Assembly: GCF_023721755.1 (NCBI RefSeq)
Contig: NZ_JAMDLH010000001.1
Location: 868,001-932,000 of the forward strand
Length of the DNA: 64,000 nucleotides
Source: Pleomorphomonas sp. NRK KF1
GTDB taxonomy: Bacteria > Pseudomonadota > Alphaproteobacteria > Rhizobiales > Pleomorphomonadaceae
Reading direction: 5' to 3'
A program made the position numbers and the translations under genes. The first letter of the stretch is position 1; each line of letters opens with the position of its first letter. Of the stretch, positions 46,844 through 55,115 are shown in pieces. Below the pieces are notes generated by a model. That model searched no databases and was not told where the DNA came from. It saw only the letters and a program-made list of their open reading frames with translations.

Positions 46844-49308
46844 AAGCGCTCGCCAGCCTGTCGGTTCGCACCCGCCTGCAGTCCGCCTTGGCGATCCTTG
46901 CCCTGCTGACCTGCTTTGCCGGCGCCATAGCCTGGATCACGCTCGAAAGCGGCCAAGACCGCCTCAAGACGCTGAACACCGGCACGCTGGCTGAGGTGGA
47001 CGACGCGCTCCACCTGTCCAGCGACGCGGCCGATCTCGCCACGCGCATGCCGTTCCTCCTGGCCCTCGACAGCCCCTTTCGCGTCCATCAGGAGGGGGAA
47101 CACGTCATCGCGCTGATCGCCAACATCGAGGGGCGCCCCGATCTGCAGCCGGGGATCGCCGACGATCTCAAGAAGATGCGTCAGGCGGTGCTCGATCTTC
47201 TCGCGGCCACCCAATCCCGCTCCGCACTGCTCGACCGAATCCTGCGCCTCAACGCCGAAGTGGCGCGCGAGGAGCGCAGTCTTGCCCTCCGGACGGGGAC
47301 AGTCGGGCAATCGCTCTACGAAGGCGGCGACTGGCTGACGCTTCAGCGCATTGCCTCCACGCTCCTCGGAGCAGGTCGGGCCGAGAACCTGATCGGCCTC
47401 GGTGAGTTCCAACGCGAGTTCCATGGCCTCAAACAGCGACTGTCGCCCATTGCCACCGACAGCGGGCGGGAGGCGCGCAACAGACTGGCCGCGTTTGCCG
47501 AAGGCGACAACGGGCTGTTCGAGCTCCGGCGGCGGGAACTCGCCCATCGCATCGCGGCGGCCAACGCCCTGGTGCGCATTCGCATAGGTGCCGAGATCGT
47601 CAGCGCCTACGCAGCGGCCGTCACCGCCACAGCCCAAAAGGAAATCGCCAGCGAACTGACCAACACGACCACCATGATCTCGGTCGCCAAGAGCACGATC
47701 CTGGTCGTCATGCTGATCGGCACCGCCATCGCCCTGTTCACGGCCCAGTTCGTTGCCCGCTATGTCACCGCCAACCTCTCGGCCATCGCCGACGGCATGA
47801 TGCGCCTTGCCGCCGGCGATCGTGCCAGCTCGCTGCCGCGCAGCTACGGCAAGAGCGACGAGATCGGCAAGCTGCTCCGCGCCTTTCGGGTGTTTCGGGC
47901 CAACGCCATCCGGCTCGACCGGGCGCATCGTCAGCGCATCCGCCAGACGACCCTTTGGGAAACCATGGTGCTCGGCATGTCCGACGGCGTTGCGGTGCTG
48001 GCTCCCGGAGGCGGCATCACCGCCACCAACGACCGCCTGGCGGAGGTTCTGGGATTGCCACCGTCCAGCCTTGCGGGGCCAGTCAACCTCGACCAGTTGC
48101 TCAAGGCCCAAGGCTGGCGCGCCACCACCACCGCGTCGGACTACGCCGAGCTGACCGATCCCGATGGCCGAACCATCGAACGCCGCGACAGGGCCCTGCC
48201 GGCTGGCGGCGCGGTGGCCCTGTTCTCCGACGCGACCGAGCGCCGGCAGTTCCAGGATCGCATGCAGCAGATCCAGCGCATCGAAGGGCTCGCCAAGATT
48301 TCCGGCGAGGTGGCGCACGACTTCGGTAACATTCTCTCGACCATTTCCAGCAGCGTGCACATGCTGGAAGCCGCCTCTCCCGAACGCGGCCGCGAGCTGC
48401 GCCAGTCGATCGCCAGCGCCGTCGAGCTCGGCACGTCGCTCACCCAGCGGCTGCTCGCCTTCGCCCGTCGTCAGCACCTCGAACCCGAACTCGTCGAGCT
48501 CAACGAGCTTGTCGAGGGGCTGACCGACCTGATCTATCTGACGTTGCGGGACAATATCACCCTCAGCGTCCAGCCGGCCGACGAGGAGCTCTTCGTCCGC
48601 GTCGACGCCGGACAGCTGGAAAGCGCCATCATCAACATCTGCCTCAATGCCGCCCAGGCCATTCCCGACAGCGGAAGAATCGCCATCGCTCTCGCTCCAT
48701 CCAATGACGGGCGCGACGCCGTCCTCACGATCGAGGACACCGGCCTCGGCATGGCGCCGAACATCCTGGCCCACGCCATGGAGCCGTTCTTCAGCGCCCG
48801 AGCCGACGGCAAGGGCACCGGCTTGGGGCTTGCCATGGTCTATGGCTTCATCCGGCAGTCCGACGGCGATGTCCGGATCGAATCACAGCAAGGGGTCGGC
48901 ACCACCGTGCGACTCATCCTGCCGCGCAGCGAAAAGACGCAGGAGCTGCCCGCGTCGTCCCTCCCCTGGCAAAGGATACTGCTGGTGGAGGACGACCCGG
49001 CCGATGCCGCGAAAGCGACGAAGCTGTTGGTGGAAGCCGGAGCCACGGTGACGCTCTGCACGAGCGCGGCCATGGCGCTCGAGCGCCTGCAAGGCGAACA
49101 GCGCTTCGACGCGGTGATCACGGACCTGCATCTCGGCAACGAACCCACGGGTTGGCAGGTCGCCGAACAGGCACTCGCCCGTGACCCCGCCACTGCCGTC
49201 TTCGTCGTCTCAGGTCACTTGCCCGAGGTCTCCCCGCTGGGAAGCCGATACGGAAACAGACTCATACTATCCGATAAACCGCTCAGACTCGACAAACTGC
49301 TGGGCTGA
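46840..49308 (+). CDS. hybrid sensor histidine kinase with C-terminal receiver
   Basis: An 822-residue inner-membrane kinase. A first helix (about 12-34) and second (about 285-310) flank a helical periplasmic sensor of about 250 residues. HAMP follows, then a PAS domain (GMSDGVAVLAPGGGITATND), HisKA with the phospho-His in SGEVAHDFGNILSTISSSVH, HATPase with GTGLGLAMVYGF, and a receiver with ILLVEDDPADA and VITDLHLG. There is no Hpt domain. The start is GTG overlapping the regulator stop. The layout resembles TorS/PgtB-like kinases next to phosphate-ester importers, which supports a non-iron ligand (inference). Confidence 0.9.
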   Translation: MKALASLSVRTRLQSALAILALLTCFAGAIAWITLESGQDRLKTLNTGTLAEVDDALHLSSDAADLATRMPFLLALDSPFRVHQEGEHVIALIANIEGRPDLQPGIADDLKKMRQAVLDLLAATQSRSALLDRILRLNAEVAREERSLALRTGTVGQSLYEGGDWLTLQRIASTLLGAGRAENLIGLGEFQREFHGLKQRLSPIATDSGREARNRLAAFAEGDNGLFELRRRELAHRIAAANALVRIRIGAEIVSAYAAAVTATAQKEIASELTNTTTMISVAKSTILVVMLIGTAIALFTAQFVARYVTANLSAIADGMMRLAAGDRASSLPRSYGKSDEIGKLLRAFRVFRANAIRLDRAHRQRIRQTTLWETMVLGMSDGVAVLAPGGGITATNDRLAEVLGLPPSSLAGPVNLDQLLKAQGWRATTTASDYAELTDPDGRTIERRDRALPAGGAVALFSDATERRQFQDRMQQIQRIEGLAKISGEVAHDFGNILSTISSSVHMLEAASPERGRELRQSIASAVELGTSLTQRLLAFARRQHLEPELVELNELVEGLTDLIYLTLRDNITLSVQPADEELFVRVDAGQLESAIINICLNAAQAIPDSGRIAIALAPSNDGRDAVLTIEDTGLGMAPNILAHAMEPFFSARADGKGTGLGLAMVYGFIRQSDGDVRIESQQGVGTTVRLILPRSEKTQELPASSLPWQRILLVEDDPADAAKATKLLVEAGATVTLCTSAAMALERLQGEQRFDAVITDLHLGNEPTGWQVAEQALARDPATAVFVVSGHLPEVSPLGSRYGNRLILSDKPLRLDKLLG

Positions 49309-49382
49309 GAGATTGGGAAACCCAAGCCCAACGAGCCGACCACAGCCGCCTAAGCGAATGATATTTCTTGGAAAAAAGAGAT

Positions 49383-49430
49383 TGGCTGGGGGACCTGGAT
49401 TCGAACCAAGACGAACGGAGTCAGAGTCCG
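49383..49430 (-). other. 3' half of tRNA-Gln(CUG), probable integration attachment site
   Basis: On the minus strand these 48 bp read as a tRNA from the anticodon arm to CCA. Anticodon stem-loop CGGA-CTCTGAC-TCCG (anticodon CTG), variable bases, T-arm CTTGG-TTCGAAT-CCAGG, acceptor strand TCCCCCA, discriminator G, CCA. The 5' half (acceptor TGGGGGA and D-arm) is missing; the adjacent DNA is AT-rich and unrelated. A tRNA 3' half alone is the standard leftover of a tyrosine-recombinase island. Orientation puts the inserted DNA to the right. Confidence 0.75.
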
Positions 49431-49469
49431 AATTTTTCCCTGTTAATTCAACTCATTATCCCAGATACC

Positions 49470-49520
49470 CTGTCAAACCGACGTGACAGAATCAATCACT
49501 TAGCGGCGTTTTGTCAAACC
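49470..49520. repeat. short repeats beside the tRNA scar
   Basis: CTGTCA (49470-49475) and TGACAG (49484-49489) form an inverted repeat with an 8-bp gap. TGTCAAACC occurs twice in direct orientation (49471-49479 and 49512-49520). They lie within 90 bp of the tRNA fragment, where integrase or excisionase arm sites usually lie. Length is short, so chance is possible. Confidence 0.35.
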
Positions 49521-49656
49521 TTGCTGGCAGCCTTTTGCTCAGACCTCATGACGGTGTCGACTCTCGCCTTACCTTACACCGCGCCTGTTTGATCTCGGCT
49601 GTTGAGGGGCATCGGCGACGCGCTGGGCTTGGTGTGCCGGTGGCCCAGACGTAGTC

Positions 49657-50031
49657 TCATTTGTCAGCGCAGAGCTTCTCCTGTTCGTAGCCATTACGCC
49701 AGTTGGGAGCGGCGTTCATTGCCGCTTGGTAGCGCCAACGTTGCTTCGTGCGCTGCCGCACCCAATAGGTAGCCCCGCCCATACCTTCATCGAGCGCGCG
49801 CTTCATGGCCAGGTGCATCTTGGTCGTTGGCGCCATGGGGACTACTCTCAAGCCGCTTTTCTCTATTTGCTCCATAAAAAAGCGCAACATGTGTCGGAGC
49901 TCACTTTCAGAAATCTCTACATCCTCATCCGGGATCGCGAACCGAAGCGCGTTCTTAAGGGTTCTCCATATGTCGATATCAACCTGTGGTTTTTCTTCGG
50001 TCGGATGGGAATCTTGTTCTTTTGCTATCAT
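49657..50031 (-). CDS. hypothetical protein in the island
   Basis: A 124-residue soluble, charged protein (starts MIAKEQDSHPTEEKPQVDID, ends EQEKLCADK). Middle residues predict helices (ISESELRHMLRFFMEQIEKS) followed by a basic Trp-rich stretch (YWVRQRTKQRWRY). Base composition is less GC-rich than the left part of the window. No family recognised. A weak GGGGGC lies about 10 bp before the ATG. It is located between the tRNA scar and the CRISPR array. Confidence 0.5.
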   Translation of the reverse strand: MIAKEQDSHPTEEKPQVDIDIWRTLKNALRFAIPDEDVEISESELRHMLRFFMEQIEKSGLRVVPMAPTTKMHLAMKRALDEGMGGATYWVRQRTKQRWRYQAAMNAAPNWRNGYEQEKLCADK

Positions 50032-50221
50032 GTGACGAGCGCCCCCAGATCTTCACCAAAAAACTCACCGACTAAGAAATATAACGACACATCCAAAATA
50101 TAAACAACACTGTGGTGAACCTAAATAAGCACTTACTTACAACCGAACATGCACATCCAAAAATAAAACAGATATATATAAATCACATACACAGAACGAA
50201 GCGAATTAATGGAGTATTAGA

Positions 50222-50569
50222 ATGCGACAGAACGAGACTTATTTGGTTTCGGCTTTCGTTCTTGATGCGATACTTCTAAAGAACATGAACGCTTCCGATG
50301 TCTCTGCCTCTTGTGGTTTTGAGAGCGTCACGACATTCGAGCGGATCATGAGTTCGGAGCAGAGGCTTCCGCTCGATAGGGTTGATCGGCTCGCAGAAAG
50401 CCTTCAGTGCGAGCGCAAACGTCTTTGGGCGCTCGCTTTGACAGACTGGTTTGGCGAAGAACTCGCAAGCTCCTTGGCAGATGCATTTCAGAGCCCAGAG
50501 TTGTCCCGGGCGAACGATTCTGGCTGGATTACTTGCGGGAAATCTATCCAACTGGCGCGCCATCCATGA
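50222..50569 (+). CDS. HTH-like hypothetical protein in the island
   Basis: A 115-residue protein whose middle (about residues 22-80) reads like a Cro/CI-type helix-turn-helix: NASDVSASCGFESVTTFERI, then LPLDRVDRLAESLQCERKRL. The pattern P-x-D-R-V-x-R-L-A-x-x-L is frequent in prophage and plasmid regulators. GGAG lies 7 bp before the ATG. It is preceded by about 190 bp of strongly AT-rich DNA (50032-50221) with no other gene, probably its promoter. Function beyond DNA binding unknown. Confidence 0.6.
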   Translation: MRQNETYLVSAFVLDAILLKNMNASDVSASCGFESVTTFERIMSSEQRLPLDRVDRLAESLQCERKRLWALALTDWFGEELASSLADAFQSPELSRANDSGWITCGKSIQLARHP

Positions 50570-50717
50570 CGGCCTCACTACGCAACCGCCTGCCGAACAC
50601 TCTTTGCTGATGCGAAGTGTCCGGTCGATCTCCGAAACCGGGCTAAACGACCAGAAGGTAGTTCATCCACTTAAGTGCCCACGCACACGGCGAGACAACA
50701 CAAACAGCCAGAAGACG

Positions 50718-52269
50718 GAATCTGCCCCGCATGGGCGGATCAACCTCGTTTTTACTCTGGACACGAGCACGGCTTCCGGTTCATCCCCGCGTGGGCGGGG
50801 CAGCCGCCGGCCGCGAACAGCACCTTTGCCCGCTGCAGGGTTCATCCCCGCGTGGGCGGGGGAGCCTTTGACTGGTCGAGCGGGGTGCGGGAGCTGCTGG
50901 GTTCATCCCCGCGTGGGCGGGGCAGCCGTCATCTACCGCGGCGGAACGCTCGTGGTGGAGGGTTCATCCCCGCGTGGGCGGGGCAGCCCATACTTGCGCC
51001 CCTCAGACTGACGGTCGTCGGGGTTCATCCCCGCGTGGGCGGGGGAGCCCTCGTGGAGGTGGAGGATCGCCATGTCCGTCAGGGTTCATCCCCGCGTGGG
51101 CGGGGGAGCCGTCATCCCTCTGGTGGGCGTGTCGCTGGAAGCGGGTTCATCCCCGCGTGGGCGGGGGAGCCCGCGGCGACCGCCGCGCAGACTGGCAGAT
51201 GCGGGGTTCATCCCCGCGTGGGCGGGGGAGCCCGCTTGAAGCCCCTGGCGATGCGAGCCATGGTGGGTTCATCCCCGCGTGGGCGGGGGAGCCGGGGAGA
51301 TTGTCGGCCTCAAGTGCCAGACGGCGGGTTCATCCCCGCGTGGGCGGGGGAGCCCGTCGATCGCGCCGGCGGTCTCGCATTGCCCCGGGTTCATCCCCGC
51401 GTGGGCGGGGGAGCCCGCCGGAGACCGTGCGATAAGCAGACAGGTCTCGGTTCATCCCCGCGTGGGCGGGGGAGCCGGCGTCGTTGCCATCGAGCGGGCT
51501 TTCCTGCGGGGTTCATCCCCGCGTGGGCGGGGCAGCCGCCTCTATGATTGGGCCTAGCAGCGCGTTGGCGGGTTCATCCCCGCGTGGGCGGGGCAGCCCC
51601 ATTCGATGTTCCAAAGGAGCGCGTCAATCAGGGTTCATCCCCGCGTGGGCGGGGCAGCCACAAGGCGGATCTCTACGACTACACCAATAGCGGGTTCATC
51701 CCCGCGTGGGCGGGGCAGCCGACTGGTGTGTGGCTGTCGGCGCCGAGGGAGAGGGTTCATCCCCGCGTGGGCGAGGCAGCCCGTGGCGGGAAACCGCGTG
51801 AAGTGGTGATGATGGGTTCATCCCCGCGTGGGCGGGGCAGCCCCGAAACTGCGGTTCGATATCCGGGGAAGGGCGGGTTCATCCCCGCGTGGGCGGGGGA
51901 GCCACCTTCGACAAGGTGGTGGAGCTCTATCTCAAGGGTTCATCCCCGCGTGGGCGGGGGAGCCCTGGGCGCGCTGCCGCCAGAGTCTATCATGCCGGGT
52001 TCATCCCCGCGTGGGCGGGGGAGCCCGAACCTTGTCGATCGAGTAGCCGACCGACACGGGTTCATCCCCGCGTAGGCGGGGGAGCCACATCCGGGTGCCC
52101 GGCGTCGTCCAGGAAATCGGGTTCATCCCCGCGTGGGCGGGGGAGCCCTGTTTACCCCCAGCCGGGCGGTATTCGACACGGGTTCATCCCCGCGTGGGCG
52201 GGGGAGCCGCAATGCACAACATGAAAGCGCCGGGTCATCAGGGTTCATCCCCGCGTGGGCGGGGGAGCC
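50718..52269 (-). CRISPR. type I-E CRISPR array, 25 repeats plus one degenerate
   Basis: 25 repeats start every 61 bp from 50778 to 52242, each 28 bp on the plus strand beginning GGTTCATCCCCGCG and ending GGGGGAGCC or GGGGCAGCC. 23 of 25 have an extra G before them, giving a 29-bp unit and 32-bp spacers. In crRNA sense (minus strand) the repeat is GGCT-C/G-CCCCGC then CCAC-GCGGGG-ATGAACC, a standard I-E hairpin. A decayed repeat at 50718-50745 (about 20 of 28 bases match) marks the leader-distal end. Single changes occur at 51754-51781 (GCGAGG) and 52059-52086 (GCGTAGG). The leader is on the right, next to cas2. Confidence 0.98.
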
Positions 52270-52355
52270 TCTTGGTGCGAACCCGTTGAGTTTATCCACG
52301 ATTTCAAAGAACAGGGTCAAGCCGAATCTTGATCCCAACGACCGGCAACGTCGGC
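52270..52355 (-). promoter_or_regulatory. CRISPR leader
   Basis: The 86 bp between the cas2 stop and the first repeat. It is less GC-rich than the array and has no gene. By position it carries the array promoter and integration signals, transcribing leftward. Confidence 0.75.
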
Positions 52356-52676
52356 TTAGTCCGGAACCGCGCTGGCTTGCCGACTGTCACGGCGGACGAC
52401 CAGGAGACCATCGAGATCGACCAGCGAGACCGGTGGCAGACCAAGCACCTCGAGGCCGAGGCCAGAGGTTGTCGTTTTGTCCTTCCAGGACATGACGACA
52501 GAGCCACCCGGCATCGTTCCCCACCAATCGCTCAGGACGGTCCAAACACGTTCGCGCACTGCGCGGCTGAGCTCGGGGGAAACATAGACACCCGGCGCAA
52601 CCTCAGGCATCACGGACGCGAGAAATCCGCGATAACGATCCGGAACATCACGGGTCACCAGAACGGTCATCGGCAT
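52356..52676 (-). CDS. cas2: CRISPR-associated endonuclease Cas2, type I-E
   Basis: A 106-residue Cas2e that bridges two Cas1 dimers during spacer capture. It starts MPMTVLVTRDVPDRYRGFLA and continues with GVYVSPELSRAVRERVWTVL, a typical Cas2e beginning. ATG 52676 with GGAGGAGGCG directly upstream; the ATG two codons later is possible. It overlaps the end of cas1 by 29 bp and is the last cas gene before the leader. Confidence 0.95.
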   Translation of the reverse strand: MPMTVLVTRDVPDRYRGFLASVMPEVAPGVYVSPELSRAVRERVWTVLSDWWGTMPGGSVVMSWKDKTTTSGLGLEVLGLPPVSLVDLDGLLVVRRDSRQASAVPD

Positions 52677-53628
52677 CGCCTCCTCCCTCCCCGCTGTCGT
52701 TGGCAAGGCCGGATAGGTCGGCCGGCGCCCGCTTACGCGCACGTGCGGCTGGCGCTTGCTCGTCGACCGGCTCGAACAGTGTCTTGATGCGATCGATCAT
52801 GGCAGCGATGATCCCCTCCTTGCGCAGTGCCTCACCGGTGATGCGGCGGGTAAGGCGTTCGATGGACTCCTGCGGCGCCTTCTTCTGGGCGGCCACAGCA
52901 CGGAAGGCGCAGGGGATGGTGACGTCGTCACGGAAAAGATCGGCAATGTCGAGCACGAAGCTCTGGCCTGAGTCTTCGTGGATGAAGCCGAGCTGCGGAA
53001 TGGTCGCTGTGGCAGTGACCGCGATGGCGGCGGCTCCCTCGACAGCGCTGGCGGCGTGGTTGATCGCTTGGTTGGGGAGATCGGCCGACAGCGGATTGGA
53101 TCGATCGTAGCGACGGCCATTCCACTTGATGGCGAAGCGCTGGGCGAGATTGGCATAGAGCGCCTTGACGCGGGCCCCCTCGATGCCACGCAGGACGGCG
53201 ATGTCGCGATGAGGCAGGATCTCCTTGAGACGGAAGGCATACATACGACGGGCAACATCAAGTCGGCCACGATTGGCGTCCGACCAGAGTTCGGTTTGCC
53301 GCCGAGCCAGGTTGGAGAAGTCCGGCATCAGCGGCGGGGCGGTGTAAAGACGCACGCCGTCGTCGCCAACGGCAGCTAACGCCGCACCGTGCCGGGCGAG
53401 CAGGCGCAGGGCGTCGTGGCTGACCGTCGAGCCTGGGCCTAGCATAACCAGCGAGATCGACTGGTGCGGGATGGTGTATTCGCCCCGATCCACGGCGCCA
53501 CCACCCGCCGAGACGAAGCGCAGGCACCCGTCCTCGACAGTGAGCGAACCACGATCCAGCAGCACGAGGCCGTGCCTGTCGCTGTGCGGCAGGCGGGCGG
53601 TTTCAAGCCCGAGGCGACCGAGAAGCAT
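52648..53628 (-). CDS. cas1: CRISPR-associated integrase Cas1, type I-E
   Basis: A 326-residue Cas1e, the spacer integrase. Active-site positions are visible: Glu in GIEGARVKALYANLA, His in LGFIHEDSGQSF and Asp in VLDIADLFRD. A C-terminal tail of about 40 residues (Ala/Arg-rich then acidic Gly/Asp) extends past the usual end (E. coli 305) and is encoded partly over cas2. Start ATG 53628 with GAGG 9 bp upstream; a TTG overlapping the cas6e stop is the alternative. Confidence 0.96.
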   Translation of the reverse strand: MLLGRLGLETARLPHSDRHGLVLLDRGSLTVEDGCLRFVSAGGGAVDRGEYTIPHQSISLVMLGPGSTVSHDALRLLARHGAALAAVGDDGVRLYTAPPLMPDFSNLARRQTELWSDANRGRLDVARRMYAFRLKEILPHRDIAVLRGIEGARVKALYANLAQRFAIKWNGRRYDRSNPLSADLPNQAINHAASAVEGAAAIAVTATATIPQLGFIHEDSGQSFVLDIADLFRDDVTIPCAFRAVAAQKKAPQESIERLTRRITGEALRKEGIIAAMIDRIKTLFEPVDEQAPAARARKRAPADLSGLANDSGEGGGDADDRSGDP

Positions 53629-53639
53629 GAGCGAAGGCC

Positions 53640-54386
53640 TCAATCAGGTGGACGCAGCAGCAGCATGCCAAAGCCGAAGGCGCGGAAACGACCGACCCCA
53701 CGGGCAAGGAGTGCATCGAAGGCTGCGGAATCGACCACTGACAGCACGCCGGAAAGGGTGATGTCGGGACCGTCGACCATGCGGTTACGATTGCCCTGCC
53801 CCGAGCGGTTGCGGGCAAACAGCCCCGTGCGGCAAAGACGGTCGACCTCGGCAGTCAACAGATGGGCTGCGCGGTCGTGGCCGAGCTGACGGTCGAGCCA
53901 GGCAGTGTAAGCGCGCACGCGGCCAAGGCGACCCGGCTCGTCGTCGGTAGCTGAACCGCTGTAGACGTCGCGCTCCCGCGCCCTCTCGCGGCCATCGGAG
54001 GAAGCACCGGTGCGCTGAACGGGGCGCAGACGCAGGTTGAAGCCGAGCCGGCTACCGGCCGCAAAGCCGCTGGGCATCGGCCGCTCCTCGGCGGAATCGA
54101 GCTGAAGCGGCGCCGAGAAGGCTGGATCTGCGAAAGTCGTGGCGTGGGCTCGCAACGCTTCGAGCGGCGCCGAGGAGTATGCGAGCAACCGACCGGACGG
54201 ACCGCCACCGGGCTCGCCCGGCCTGAAGGCACGGAAGGGTTTGGGCTCAAGATCGCCGAAACTCGCCGCCATGACGGCGTGCAACGCATAACCGAGATCA
54301 CCGCCGGGCGGCAGTAGTTTCTCACGCGCCGCCAGCGCCATCAGGCGGGTGAAGTCGGGGCGGAACGAGATGAGGTAGAGCGTCAT
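53640..54386 (-). CDS. cas6e: crRNA endoribonuclease Cas6e (Cse3)
   Basis: A 248-residue RAMP protein that cuts the repeat hairpin of pre-crRNA and stays bound to Cascade. It has the catalytic His in DLGYALHAVMAASFG, a basic central region and the C-terminal G-rich loop ARGVGRFRAFGFGMLLL. The start overlaps cas5e (ATGA). Slightly longer than E. coli Cas6e (199). Confidence 0.95.
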   Translation of the reverse strand: MTLYLISFRPDFTRLMALAAREKLLPPGGDLGYALHAVMAASFGDLEPKPFRAFRPGEPGGGPSGRLLAYSSAPLEALRAHATTFADPAFSAPLQLDSAEERPMPSGFAAGSRLGFNLRLRPVQRTGASSDGRERARERDVYSGSATDDEPGRLGRVRAYTAWLDRQLGHDRAAHLLTAEVDRLCRTGLFARNRSGQGNRNRMVDGPDITLSGVLSVVDSAAFDALLARGVGRFRAFGFGMLLLRPPD

Positions 54387-55111
54387 CGGTCTGCCCCCTC
54401 GGCGAAACGATGGCGCGGCAGGCTGCCTTCGAAGCGAATGCTGTCACCTGTATGAACGCCGGCCAGGAAGTCGCGCCGGTCGGAGCGATGGACGCGACGA
54501 AAGCCTTCGGGCGGCGCTTCCGACCGTGGAAGATCGACGAGGATGCGATCGGACGATCGAGCCGCGAGCGGCGTGATCAGCAGTGCGTCGAGCAGCGTGT
54601 CGGCGCCGACGATGCCGACAGCGATCCGATCTGCCGGCAGACAGGGCTTGCGGCCAAGAAACAGCGGCCGAGCTGGCTGGGACAGCGCAGCCGCAAGGTC
54701 GGCCAGCAAAGGTGGCTCATCGGCAGGTTCGAGGCGCAGCGCGACGTGGACGCAAACGTCGGCATTGTGGTCGCGGAAACGCAGATGCGGGCCGACATAG
54801 CTGCCATCGCCCCCCGCCCTTCCCTCCGGCCGGCCGCGCGTCGTCCAACCCTGGTCGGATTTTTCCAGCTTGGCGGTCTGGAACTCGGTGAAACGACCGG
54901 CACTGCGATCAAGGCGCGCAGCGTGAATCAGACGATCCTCAAGACGTTGCAGCGCGGCGCGATCCTCGCGACGCCAGCCGAGAGCATTGGCGAGCAGACC
55001 TGTCAACATCGATGCCGAAGGCAGATCGGTAACCGGTCCGTGGGCATCGATCATGATGTCGCCAAAGGCGACTAGTGGCGCTTCCAGGCGAAGTAGCAGC
55101 ACGGCGGCCAT
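54383..55111 (-). CDS. cas5: Cascade subunit Cas5e
   Basis: A 242-residue RAMP protein that binds the 5' handle of crRNA in Cascade. The N-terminal LLLRLEAPLVAFGDIMID followed by TDLPSASMLTGLLANALGW is the Cas5e pattern, and GGDGSYVGPHLRFRDH follows. It overlaps cas6e by 4 bp and starts 4 bp after cas7. Confidence 0.95.
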   Translation of the reverse strand: MAAVLLLRLEAPLVAFGDIMIDAHGPVTDLPSASMLTGLLANALGWRREDRAALQRLEDRLIHAARLDRSAGRFTEFQTAKLEKSDQGWTTRGRPEGRAGGDGSYVGPHLRFRDHNADVCVHVALRLEPADEPPLLADLAAALSQPARPLFLGRKPCLPADRIAVGIVGADTLLDALLITPLAARSSDRILVDLPRSEAPPEGFRRVHRSDRRDFLAGVHTGDSIRFEGSLPRHRFAEGADR

Positions 55112-55115
55112 CGGC

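Noticed and set aside
49657-50031. Anti-CRISPR or integrase assignment for the small island ORF
   Set aside because: No catalytic residues of tyrosine recombinases and no recognisable anti-CRISPR feature; location alone is not enough.
50675-52495. Open frames through the CRISPR array encoding repeated FIPAWAGEP or SSPRGRGS units
   Set aside because: They are translations of the 61-bp repeat-spacer unit; the repeats are non-coding CRISPR repeats.
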